The notes beneath the pieces are model-generated. The model was not told where the DNA came from, made no database searches, and worked only from the letters and a program-made list of their open reading frames with translations. Both the position numbers and the translations under genes were made by a program. This document shows positions 7,835 to 15,211 of a DNA stretch of 36,536 nucleotides, in pieces; the first letter of the stretch is position 1; each line of letters starts with the position of its first letter. This stretch comes from Helicobacter sp. MIT 05-5294. Lineage in GTDB: Bacteria; Campylobacterota; Campylobacteria; Campylobacterales; Helicobacteraceae. The stretch is taken from positions 1 through 36,536 of the forward strand of contig NZ_JRPA02000017.1 in NCBI RefSeq assembly GCF_000765675.1. The letters are read 5' to 3'.

Positions 7835-8431
7835 ATGACAAGAAAAACATCAATTTCATTAGTTTTAGCGGGAACGCTTTTAGCAAGTAGTTTATTTGCG
7901 GCACAGCAAATTGATTCTGCATCAAGCAGTGAAACCCTTAGCCCAATCGGAAAAGCGGGCAACCAAGTCGTAGCAAGTGCAAACCAAAGCCCTTATGCAA
8001 GCTCACATGGACGCAATTCCAATTCTCCAGCAGGTTTGCAAGGCATTGAAGTGGGTGGCGATGATATTGTGATTCCAAACGCACCAATTATCACACCTTC
8101 AAGCATTATTGAAATCAGCGCAATCGGTATGGGTGTCGCACCAGAATCCACACTCTCTCCAGCACAGGCTTTAGCCCTAGCAAAACGCGCGGCAATTGTA
8201 GATGCTTACCGACAAATCGGTGAGAAAATGTATGGAATCCGCGTCAATGCACAAGACACCGTGCGTGATATGGTGCTTAAAAACTCAACCGTGAAAACAA
8301 AAGTATTAGCGGTGATTCGTAATGCAGAAATCGTAGAAACCGTTTATAAAGACGGACTTTGCCAAGTGAGTATGGAACTTAAACTTGATGGAAAAAGATG
8401 GTATCGTATCTTAACAGGCGAACAATTCTAA
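7835..8431 (+). CDS. flgP: Flagellar basal-disk protein FlgP (Lpp20 family)
   Basis: 198 aa from the ATG at 7835, chosen because AAGGATTGAA precedes it and a signal peptide begins there (MTRKTSISLVLAGTLLASSLFA); the open frame itself extends further upstream into maf. The LPP20/FlgP domain occupies the second half: ESTLSPAQALALAKRAAIVD, AYRQIGEKMYGIRVNAQD and the strand MELKLDGKRWYRIL. In Campylobacter FlgP builds the basal disk around the outer-membrane part of the flagellar motor. The N-terminal region 25-85 is Ser/Gly/Pro-rich. There is no lipobox Cys. It is transcribed from the sigma-54 site just upstream. Confidence 0.88.
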   Translation: MTRKTSISLVLAGTLLASSLFAAQQIDSASSSETLSPIGKAGNQVVASANQSPYASSHGRNSNSPAGLQGIEVGGDDIVIPNAPIITPSSIIEISAIGMGVAPESTLSPAQALALAKRAAIVDAYRQIGEKMYGIRVNAQDTVRDMVLKNSTVKTKVLAVIRNAEIVETVYKDGLCQVSMELKLDGKRWYRILTGEQF

Positions 8432-8925
8432 AAACGCTAATCCTCCCTTGTTTGGCTCTATTTGTATGCTTTGGGTGTGCTAAAACGCCCCAAAACATAC
8501 AAAACTCTACTTCTAAAACAATCTTTTTCTCCACAAAAGATTTTAGATTCTATGATTTAGGATTTGTGAAAACCTACCCCAATCACACAACTTTAGAGAT
8601 TTTTAATGCAGGAGTTTTATTGCTCCAATTAGAATGCTTTAAAAACAAAATTTGCCTGAATCAAAATTGTTATTCCAAAGATTCCTTTATGCGACGATTG
8701 TTTGGCAATGATGATTTTAATGATTTGGATTTTAATGCTGTTTTATTGGGGAAAGAAATCTTTTTTGGGCAAAACAAACAAACAAAGACTGATGGATTTA
8801 TCCAAAACATCACGCGAGGAAATTCTACTTTGCATTACCAAACTCAAAGCGATTCTATTGTTTTGCGCCTCCAAAATGCAGAATCCCAAACAAAATTCGC
8901 ACTAGAAATTAGTGCGATTCCTTGA
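8398..8925 (+). CDS. Putative lipoprotein downstream of flgP
   Basis: 175 aa. The start ATG lies 34 nt inside flgP, preceded by GGAAAAAG; no later start would keep the hydrophobic N-terminus. Residues 9-26 are hydrophobic and end at C27 (CFGC, an imperfect lipobox). The mature part is beta-rich (SKTIFFSTKDFRFYDLGFV, TLEIFNAGVLLLQLECF) with Cys pairs around CFKNKICLNQNC that may form disulfides. The position after flgP suggests a partner in the flagellar outer-membrane disk, comparable in role to FlgQ, but similarity to FlgQ is not evident. Function unassigned. Confidence 0.7.
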   Translation: MVSYLNRRTILKTLILPCLALFVCFGCAKTPQNIQNSTSKTIFFSTKDFRFYDLGFVKTYPNHTTLEIFNAGVLLLQLECFKNKICLNQNCYSKDSFMRRLFGNDDFNDLDFNAVLLGKEIFFGQNKQTKTDGFIQNITRGNSTLHYQTQSDSIVLRLQNAESQTKFALEISAIP

Positions 8926-8934
8926 AAGCCACCT

Positions 8935-9693
8935 ATGCTTATCTATCAACCCAAAAAGGGCTACTGCTACAATAGCGACACATTATTTTTGTATGATTTT
9001 ACACTTCCTTTTTTAAGAAAGCGTTATCATCTCTTAGAAGTAGGCGCAGGGTGTGGAATCTTAGGAATGTTGTGTAAGCGGGATTGCGCTTGTGCGCTAA
9101 GTCTAATTGAAAAGAATCCCAAAATGGCAGAACTTTGTGCGCAAAACTTGCGCGTCAATCAAATCCAAGCCAATCTTATTTGTGCGGATTTTTTAGAATA
9201 CGACTTTTACGATTCTGATATTTTCAAAACCCCAAATACTCCTTGCATACAAACAAGCCAACAAGATTCCAAATCTCAAGTTTCATTTGATATGATTATT
9301 AGCAATCCGCCCTTTTATCACGATGGCGTGATTAAATCTCAAAATGCAGAACTTTTTGGTGCGCGTTATGTACATAATCTTCCTTTTGAACCCTTTGTGC
9401 GCAAAGTCAATTCCCTGCTTACGTCTGAGGGTGAATTTATTTTTTGTTATGACGCAAAAGCAATTTTTGAAATTTTTAATGTGTTACAAACTTACAAAAT
9501 CCGCCCGATTTGTTTGCGTTTTGTATATCCAAAGGTAGATAAAAGCGCAACTTTGGTATTGTGTCGTTCCAAAAAAAATTCCAAAAGTCAATGCAAGATT
9601 CTACCTCCGCTTTTGACGCATATTGGCTTGGATTTTACAGAAGAGGTGCTTGAAATTTACAAACGCGCACAAACTTGGAGTATCAAATGCTAG
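8935..9693 (+). CDS. N6-adenine methyltransferase, TrmN6/YfiC-like
   Basis: 252 aa. SAM-binding motif I is LLEVGAGCGILGM (33-45), the acidic loop follows at SLIEKNPKMAELC, and the catalytic motif is SNPPFY with NPPF at 124-127. This is the pattern of tRNA1(Val) A37 N6-methyltransferases (TrmN6). The early segment QPKKGYCYNSDTLFL matches the Q-x-x-x-G-Y-R-x-x-x-D-x-x-L-L signature of that family. It lies 9 nt after the lipoprotein and overlaps the next gene by 7 nt. A role in tRNA modification is likely, though related enzymes methylate other substrates. Confidence 0.82.
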   Translation: MLIYQPKKGYCYNSDTLFLYDFTLPFLRKRYHLLEVGAGCGILGMLCKRDCACALSLIEKNPKMAELCAQNLRVNQIQANLICADFLEYDFYDSDIFKTPNTPCIQTSQQDSKSQVSFDMIISNPPFYHDGVIKSQNAELFGARYVHNLPFEPFVRKVNSLLTSEGEFIFCYDAKAIFEIFNVLQTYKIRPICLRFVYPKVDKSATLVLCRSKKNSKSQCKILPPLLTHIGLDFTEEVLEIYKRAQTWSIKC

Positions 9694-10055
9694 AAGATTC
9701 TAATTTCTCATTTCACTTTGATTCTAGCAAATGCGCGGAATGCGGGGGCAAATGTTGCACAGGCGAAGAGGGATATATTTTCGTAACGCCCAAAGAAATT
9801 CAAGGAATCGCGGAATTTTTGGGAGTAGATTTTGATGCGTTTTGTCGCCAATTCGTCAAAAAAGTCGGCTATCGCTATTCTTTACGCGAAATCCTAGAAG
9901 ACAATGGCGCATATTCTTGCGTGTTTTTCAAAGAGAACAAATGCCAAATCTACCCAAAGCGTCCTGCGCAATGCGTTAAATTCCCATTTTGGGATTGTTA
10001 CAAAGAGGATTATGAAAACTTATTAAAGGAATGTATCGGTGTGGTCAAAAAATAA
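9687..10055 (+). CDS. YkgJ-family Cys-cluster (Zn/Fe-binding) protein
   Basis: 122 aa from the ATG at 9687, chosen over an upstream TTG because GGAG precedes it and the start overlaps the previous stop. The metal-binding signature CAECGGKCC (C16, C19, C23, C24) comes first and CQIYPKRPAQCVKFPFWDC later, exactly as in UPF0153/YkgJ proteins. These bind zinc or an Fe-S cluster; the biological role is not settled. It overlaps the TPR lipoprotein gene by 17 nt. Confidence 0.85.
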   Translation: MLEDSNFSFHFDSSKCAECGGKCCTGEEGYIFVTPKEIQGIAEFLGVDFDAFCRQFVKKVGYRYSLREILEDNGAYSCVFFKENKCQIYPKRPAQCVKFPFWDCYKEDYENLLKECIGVVKK

Positions 10056-11361
10056 ATTTTTTATAAGCTTTAGCCTTGCAATTTTGTTGTTTATCGGGCT
10101 TGTTGGTTGTTTTAGAAATGACTTTAATTTTTCTTTTGCAGATTCAAACCCTGCAGAAAACCAAGAGGATATTTATATTATGCAGGGCTATGCGGCAGCG
10201 GATAATCAAGACTTGCAAACCGCAAAAGAATCCTTTGCAAAAGCCTATGCGATTCGCCCGGATAAAAGTTATCTCAAAGAAATCATTGGGATTCTGGTCG
10301 CACAACAAGACTTTGAAAATGCTAAAAAACAAGCCTACGAATATCTAGCAAAATATCCAAAAGACGAAGAAATCCGTGCGGCACTCGTTGGAATCCTCAC
10401 AAGCACAAAGGACTTTGACACCGCACTTAAAGAAGCAAAGATTCTGATTGCCCAAAACAAAAGTGCGCAAAACTACGAAACTCTAGCTTCAGTGTATTTT
10501 CTGCGCGAAGACTTTATCCAATCCGCCCAAATCCTAAGTCAAGCCTATGCGCTAAGTCAAGATGAAATGATACTTGATAGATTAGGTGCGATTTATTTGC
10601 TGTTTTTAAAGCAACCCCAAAAAACCATTACGCTTTATGAAACCCACCTCAAAACTCATCAGGATTCCAAACTCATTGGCGAAAAACTTGCTATTATCTA
10701 CACAGAATCTAAACGATACTTAGACGCCGCGCGTGTCTATGCCAAGCTTTATGAATCACTTGGCGAACAAAATTATGCAAAACTCGCATTGGAATTTTAT
10801 TTCAGACTAAAACGCTTGGATTTAGCCAAAGCGTTTTTACTAAAGAATCCCAAAATTGATTCGCGTGATGAGATTTTGCTGGAAGTCTATCGTTTGCAAA
10901 AAGACTATCAAAACAGCCTCAAACAAGCGGAATTTCTCTATCAAAACACGCAGGACTTAAACTATCTAGCCTTTGCTGCAATGATGCGCTATGAGAAATT
11001 ACAATCCTTTCCTAAGGCAGAGTTGACAAAGATTGAAAAGGATTTAAAACAAGTCGCGCAAACCTTAGAAGACGCGTTGTATTGGAATTATTTGGGTTAT
11101 TTGATGATTGAACACGATTTTAAGGATTCTGCGCGGATTAATGAGGGAATGCAATATGTGCAATTTGCACTAGATAAAGAACCCCAAAACATTTATTATT
11201 TGGATTCTTTGGCGTGGGGATACTACAAACTCAAAAACTGCACACAAGCAAAAGAGATTATGGAGCAGATTCCAACCGAAGAAATAGAAAAAGAATCCGA
11301 GATTCTAGGACATTACAAAAGCATCACACAATGCTACCAACAACCAAAGGAGCAAAAATGA
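10039..11361 (+). CDS. TPR-repeat lipoprotein
   Basis: 440 aa with a GTG start inside the YkgJ-like gene. The signal sequence ends in the lipobox LVGC (C24), so it should be anchored in a membrane facing the periplasm. From about residue 47 the protein is a row of tetratricopeptide-like helix pairs (IYIMQGYAAADNQDLQTAK, ...SFAKAYAIRPDKSYLKE, YETLASVYFLREDFIQSAQI, YWNYLGYLMIEHDF, IYYLDSLAWGYYKLKNC), the last pairs giving the best consensus. TPR lipoproteins act as scaffolds in envelope or motility complexes; the partner is unknown. It overlaps the following SDR gene by 4 nt (ATGA). Confidence 0.8.
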   Translation: MWSKNKFFISFSLAILLFIGLVGCFRNDFNFSFADSNPAENQEDIYIMQGYAAADNQDLQTAKESFAKAYAIRPDKSYLKEIIGILVAQQDFENAKKQAYEYLAKYPKDEEIRAALVGILTSTKDFDTALKEAKILIAQNKSAQNYETLASVYFLREDFIQSAQILSQAYALSQDEMILDRLGAIYLLFLKQPQKTITLYETHLKTHQDSKLIGEKLAIIYTESKRYLDAARVYAKLYESLGEQNYAKLALEFYFRLKRLDLAKAFLLKNPKIDSRDEILLEVYRLQKDYQNSLKQAEFLYQNTQDLNYLAFAAMMRYEKLQSFPKAELTKIEKDLKQVAQTLEDALYWNYLGYLMIEHDFKDSARINEGMQYVQFALDKEPQNIYYLDSLAWGYYKLKNCTQAKEIMEQIPTEEIEKESEILGHYKSITQCYQQPKEQK

Positions 11362-12104
11362 ATCTCTTAGTTACCGGCGCATCTTCTGGATTTGGACGCG
11401 CGATTGCTAAAGAATTTGGGAGTAAAGGACACAAAGTCATCGCCATTGCAAGACGCAAAGAACACTTGGAATCCCTGCAATCAGAGATTCCGCATTGCAC
11501 AATTGTGCCCTGTGATATTTGCGATAAAGTCGCCTTAAAAAATGCAATAGAATCTCTGCCAAAGGATTTTAAAGAAATTGATGTGCTTGTCCATAATGCA
11601 GGACTCGCGCTTGGAATCTCTAGCGCACAGAATTGCGATTTTGACGATTGGGAAAGAATGATTGAAACCAACATCAAGGCTTTAACCTACCTCACGCACT
11701 TGATTTTGCCCCAAATGGTGGAACGCAAAAGTGGGCATATCATCACGATAGGCTCTATTGCTGGACGCTACCCTTATCCTGGCGGTAATGTTTATGGCGC
11801 AAGTAAGGCTTTTGTGCGGCAATTTGTTTTAGGACTTCGCTCGGATTTAAGTGGCACAAATGTGCGCGTTAGCGATATTGAACCCGGACTTGCAGAGGGA
11901 AGCGAGTTTTCACTCGTGCGATTCAAAGGCGACAAGCAAAAAGCAGACGCACTCTACAAAGGCGCAAATGCCCTCACACCGCAAGACATCGCACAAGCGG
12001 TTTATTGGGTTGCGACACTACCGCCCCATATCAATATCAACACCCTAGAAATGATGCCAACAAGCCAAAGTTTCTCCGCATTGAATGTGCATAGGGAATC
12101 TTAG
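11358..12104 (+). CDS. Short-chain dehydrogenase, YdfG-like
   Basis: 248 aa; the ATG at 11358 is set by a strong AAAGGAGCAAAA ribosome site and the ATGA overlap, not by the longer upstream frame. Classical SDR motifs: TGASSGFG (6-13) for NADP(H), HNAG (79-82), catalytic S133, Y146 and K150 (YGASK). The EPGLAEGSEFSLVRF segment and the C-terminal NTLEMMPTSQSFS are typical of YdfG/serine 3-dehydrogenase-like enzymes that reduce 3-hydroxy acids and malonic semialdehyde. Last gene of the overlapping plus-strand series. Exact substrate not deducible. Confidence 0.85.
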   Translation: MNLLVTGASSGFGRAIAKEFGSKGHKVIAIARRKEHLESLQSEIPHCTIVPCDICDKVALKNAIESLPKDFKEIDVLVHNAGLALGISSAQNCDFDDWERMIETNIKALTYLTHLILPQMVERKSGHIITIGSIAGRYPYPGGNVYGASKAFVRQFVLGLRSDLSGTNVRVSDIEPGLAEGSEFSLVRFKGDKQKADALYKGANALTPQDIAQAVYWVATLPPHININTLEMMPTSQSFSALNVHRES

Positions 12105-12158
12105 ACTTCCATTAACACTATCCTTATAGGATTCCTATTGTCCTTGCTGTGCTATTAT

Positions 12159-12288
12159 GTCATTGCGAGATTCTGCGATAGCAGGATACGGCAATCTATA
12201 ACCTTAACAACCAACAAACTATGGAATCTTTTGGCGAGATTTTAGGGTGTGGATTGCCGCGTTCGCTTTGCTTGCTCGCAATAACGAC
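12159..12288. repeat. Composite palindromic repeat, copy 1
   Basis: About 130 bp. Left arm GTCATTGCGAG...GGCAATCTATA (12159-12200), central block ATGGAATCTTTTGGCGAGATT (12221-12241), right arm in inverted orientation GGATTGCC...TCGCAATAACGAC (12251-12288). The same architecture recurs at 17987 and 20898. It sits between convergent genes. Confidence 0.7.
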
Positions 12289-12414
12289 AGGCAAGATTCC
12301 ATCGTAAAATTTAATTAAAATCAAAACGCTTTTTTCACAAAGAAAAACTTCAACCCTCTCTGCTTTCTTTTTCATAAGGGAGAGCCTACGCGAAAACATT
12401 ATAAAATTAACGCC

Positions 12415-12443
12415 AAACAGACAAAGGCTACCTTTGTCTGTTT
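12415..12443. terminator. Perfect hairpin between convergent genes
   Basis: A 13-bp perfect stem AAACAGACAAAGG / CCTTTGTCTGTTT with the 3-nt loop CTA. The plus strand continues with T then GCGC, the minus strand reads into A/T after the stem, so it is a plausible bidirectional intrinsic terminator for the SDR gene (+) and the helicase gene (-), although the U-tract is short and it is about 310 nt from the SDR stop. Confidence 0.5.
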
Positions 12444-12479
12444 TGCGCTTATGGTTTTAGATTATCAGAGCCAAGTAGG

Positions 12480-12520
12480 CGTCATTGCGAGAATTGCAAC
12501 TCAATTCGTAGCAATCCATC
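12480..12520 (+). repeat. Single arm of the TCATTGCGAG...GCAATCC repeat
   Basis: Reads GTCATTGCGAGAATTG...CAATTCGTAGCAATCCATC; the inner AATTG/CAATT and the outer ATTGC/GCAAT can pair into a hairpin. A truncated relative TCATTGCGAAG...GCAAGGATTC follows at 12549-12573. Confidence 0.6.
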
Positions 12521-12582
12521 ATTTAAATAAAAGGGGATTCCTGCTTTATCATTGCGAAGTCTTTGCAAGGATTCAAAAGGTT

Positions 12583-14619
12583 TTATGACAACACGCGTTT
12601 TGTCAGCAATCCCGCCTCATAGAGGAAAATAGAACCCTCATAAGGAATATTTTTCAGCGCATCCTTTTTGGCATAGCTCAAATACAAAACCTCTTTCGCT
12701 CGTGTAACTGCCACATAAAACAACCTCCGCTCCTCTTCCAAACTTCCGCCTTGATTCATTAACTTTTTATTTGGAAATCTTCCCTCCATTAAATCCACAA
12801 TATACACTTCGGCAAACTCCAAGCCCTTACTCGCGTGGATACTAAGCAAATTCACGCCCTCTCCCTCACTCATTTCGCTAGAACCCAATACCATCGCATT
12901 TAAAAATCTTCCAAGATCATTATAATGACTTGCCAAGTCTTTTAAAAGCAAGACTTTGCGTTGTATTCTCTCTAGCGATTCTATGCGCCTTTCCTCACTG
13001 ATATTTCCCTCTTTGGTAATAGACCGCTCCCGCGCGAGTTTATGCGCGACGATTTGAAAAATCGGCAAAGAGCTTAGCTTTGAAATTAAATAATAAGGCT
13101 TATCATTTGCACTAAAAGAACTAAAAAACACATAGAGTGCGTTGAGAAACTCCACTCCCTCTTTGGTAAGCTTTGGGTGCGTTAGAATCGGGTTTTCTTT
13201 GAGATTCTTCTCCAAATCCATTGCGACAAAGCGCGCAGGACTGCTAAACTCTACCCAATCATCAAAAAGACCAAGTTGCGTATTTTGCGCTTTTTTCTTA
13301 AAGGGTTCTTTGATGGATTTATCAGGGTGCAGCAAACCTTGTATTGGATTATGATGCCCAAGCAACAACAAAGCCTCATAAATATCTTTTGCCAAAGCAT
13401 TTCCGATTCCTTTTGCGTAGCTTAACACATGGATAAACGACATCATATCTTTAGCATTAAAAATCAAAGAGCAGAGATTAAGCATATACACCACTTCTTT
13501 GGCGTCAAAAAAGCTCACACTTCCTTTGCGTTTGGACGGAATCCCAATCTCTCGCAAAGCCGCTTCAATGCCATCAGCACTAGAGTTGTTGCGAAAAATC
13601 ACCGCCACATCGCCAAAAGGACGATTGGATAGCTTGATTTTGTTTGCGATTCCACAATATTGCAAAAACAATTCCTCATAAACCAGCAAAGTAGGCGTCC
13701 CAAAGTTTTGCGTCTTAATAACTTCTAGTTTTTTGGGATAAATGCGAGGATTCTTTTCAATCACGCGATTTGCAAGATTCAAAATCGGTTCTGTGGAACG
13801 ATAATTTTTCGTCAAACTAAAGATTCTGCCCTCTTTGTATCTTTCCTTGAAACTCCCTATAATGCTAATATCTGCGCCATTAAAAGCATAAATGCTCTGG
13901 TCGTAATCCCCTACACAAAAGATAGAGGGGGGATTGAGTGCTTGGAGGATAGAATCCTGCAAGGGATTCGTATCTTGATATTCATCTACCAAAACTTCTT
14001 TATAAGGGGATTCTAGTTTTTCAATCGCGCTCTTATAGTTTAGCAATAAATCATTATAATCCACATAATGGTATTCTTGCTTGAGTACCTTAAACTCTTC
14101 CCAAACATCTAGGTAAATCTCTGCATATTGTAACTGTTCGGAATTTTTTTTCTCCAACCAAACTTGGAAATCTTCGCAAATGGTCGCATTAAAATAAAGA
14201 GAAAATAAATCATACAAGTAGTTTGCCCCATAAGGTTGGACGCTAGAAGCATTAAGAAAAATGCGTTTATCATAGAGACTTTTAAACAAAACTTTAAGCT
14301 CTTTGGGCTGTTTTAAAACGACAGATTCTTTAGCTTTCAAATACCGATATGCCACCGCGTGAAAAGTCCCCGCTTCAATTTGTTGCACGATTTTACTATC
14401 AAACTTCATCGCGAGGCGTGTGAGCATTTCTTGTGCCGCTTTGTTTGTGAAAGTTAGCAACAAAATTTCATTTGGAGTGATTCCATTATGCAGTAAATAT
14501 GAGATTCTCCCTACAATCGTAGAGGTTTTTCCTGTCCCAGCAGAAGCAATGATGAGATTATGCCCAAAAGGAGCTTGTGAAGCTTCCCTTTGTTGGGCAT
14601 TGAGGTTTGAGAGTGGCAA
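12583..14619 (-). CDS. uvrD: UvrD/Rep/PcrA-family DNA helicase
   Basis: 678 aa superfamily 1A 3'-5' helicase. Walker A ASAGTGKT (25-32), motif Ia TFTNKAAQEM, motif II VLVDEYQDTN, motif III VGDYDQSIYAFNGAD, motif IV LTKNYRSTEPI, motif V LLSIHASKGLEF and motif VI VAVTRAKEVLYLS are all present, so it should be an active DNA translocase for repair or replication restart. The start is TTG, 5 nt after the fliW stop; upstream in-frame there is a stop, so no longer start is possible, and coupling to fliW is likely. Length matches UvrD-like proteins of Helicobacter; UvrD versus Rep cannot be settled by eye. Confidence 0.85.
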   Translation of the reverse strand: MPLSNLNAQQREASQAPFGHNLIIASAGTGKTSTIVGRISYLLHNGITPNEILLLTFTNKAAQEMLTRLAMKFDSKIVQQIEAGTFHAVAYRYLKAKESVVLKQPKELKVLFKSLYDKRIFLNASSVQPYGANYLYDLFSLYFNATICEDFQVWLEKKNSEQLQYAEIYLDVWEEFKVLKQEYHYVDYNDLLLNYKSAIEKLESPYKEVLVDEYQDTNPLQDSILQALNPPSIFCVGDYDQSIYAFNGADISIIGSFKERYKEGRIFSLTKNYRSTEPILNLANRVIEKNPRIYPKKLEVIKTQNFGTPTLLVYEELFLQYCGIANKIKLSNRPFGDVAVIFRNNSSADGIEAALREIGIPSKRKGSVSFFDAKEVVYMLNLCSLIFNAKDMMSFIHVLSYAKGIGNALAKDIYEALLLLGHHNPIQGLLHPDKSIKEPFKKKAQNTQLGLFDDWVEFSSPARFVAMDLEKNLKENPILTHPKLTKEGVEFLNALYVFFSSFSANDKPYYLISKLSSLPIFQIVAHKLARERSITKEGNISEERRIESLERIQRKVLLLKDLASHYNDLGRFLNAMVLGSSEMSEGEGVNLLSIHASKGLEFAEVYIVDLMEGRFPNKKLMNQGGSLEEERRLFYVAVTRAKEVLYLSYAKKDALKNIPYEGSIFLYEAGLLTKRVLS

Positions 14620-14624
14620 TCCAC

Positions 14625-15017
14625 TTATGCTTTAATGTGGTTTTTAATAGATTCTGCCACACCAAAGTTTGGATAGTCTTTCGCGTTCAAGACGACTTGC
14701 GCTAAGGTTTTATTGTCGTCATTTAAAATAATAGGTGCGAGGAAATTGATAAGGATTTCGGATTCTTTATCGCGCACAAACACACAAAATACTTTCACAT
14801 TGGAGTTTGCTTTAATATCTAACAAAGTTTGAATCGCAGCAGGCACTTCAAAGGAATATTCGCGCACTTTATAGGGGTTGATAAGCAACAATTCTACATC
14901 TTGTCCTTGCAAAGACAAAAAGGCTAATGCGCCATCATCTACTTCTGCAAACTCTACTTCATGCACATTATCAAATCCTAAAATTGGGGATTTTACTTGG
15001 AATTTTTCACTTTTCAT
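14625..15017 (-). CDS. fliW: Flagellar assembly factor FliW
   Basis: 130 aa from the ATG at 15017, preceded by AGGAGTCGTT; longer upstream frames are rejected. It matches FliW: SPILGFDNVHEVEFAEVDDG, INPYKVREYSFEVP, VFCVFVRDKE, INFLAPIILNDDNKTLAQVV. FliW binds flagellin and antagonises CsrA, coupling flagellin synthesis to export. H. pylori has two fliW genes, and the copy HP1154 also lies next to valS, as here. An extended -10 TGGTAAAAT lies upstream. Confidence 0.92.
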   Translation of the reverse strand: MKSEKFQVKSPILGFDNVHEVEFAEVDDGALAFLSLQGQDVELLLINPYKVREYSFEVPAAIQTLLDIKANSNVKVFCVFVRDKESEILINFLAPIILNDDNKTLAQVVLNAKDYPNFGVAESIKNHIKA

Positions 15018-15045
15018 AACGACTCCTAAAAATAAAAGATTAAGC

Positions 15046-15054
15046 ATTTTACCA
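15046..15054 (-). promoter_or_regulatory. Extended -10 promoter for fliW-helicase
   Basis: Minus strand TGGTAAAATGC, 29 nt before the fliW ATG. The divergent valS gene has an identical TGGTAAAAT box. Confidence 0.45.
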
Positions 15055-15122
15055 TAATTTTTGATACTAAAATCCATTTTCACGCATTTTTCAAGCAAGA
15101 AAATAAAGAAATTTAAATTTTT

Positions 15123-15131
15123 TGGTAAAAT
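15123..15131 (+). promoter_or_regulatory. Extended -10 promoter for valS
   Basis: TGGTAAAATTC about 80 nt before the valS start; divergent from the fliW promoter. Confidence 0.4.
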
Positions 15132-15211
15132 TCTAAATTCAAAATCAGTAGTTAGCAAAAACCATTCCAAATTTGATTTTATGTCTTTTGCTACTCTTTA
15201 GAAAGGCTTTT

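Noticed and set aside
12196-12399. 67-aa minus-strand frame (part reads VVIASKQSERGNPH)
   Set aside because: It is a translation of the dispersed palindromic repeat, a common false gene.
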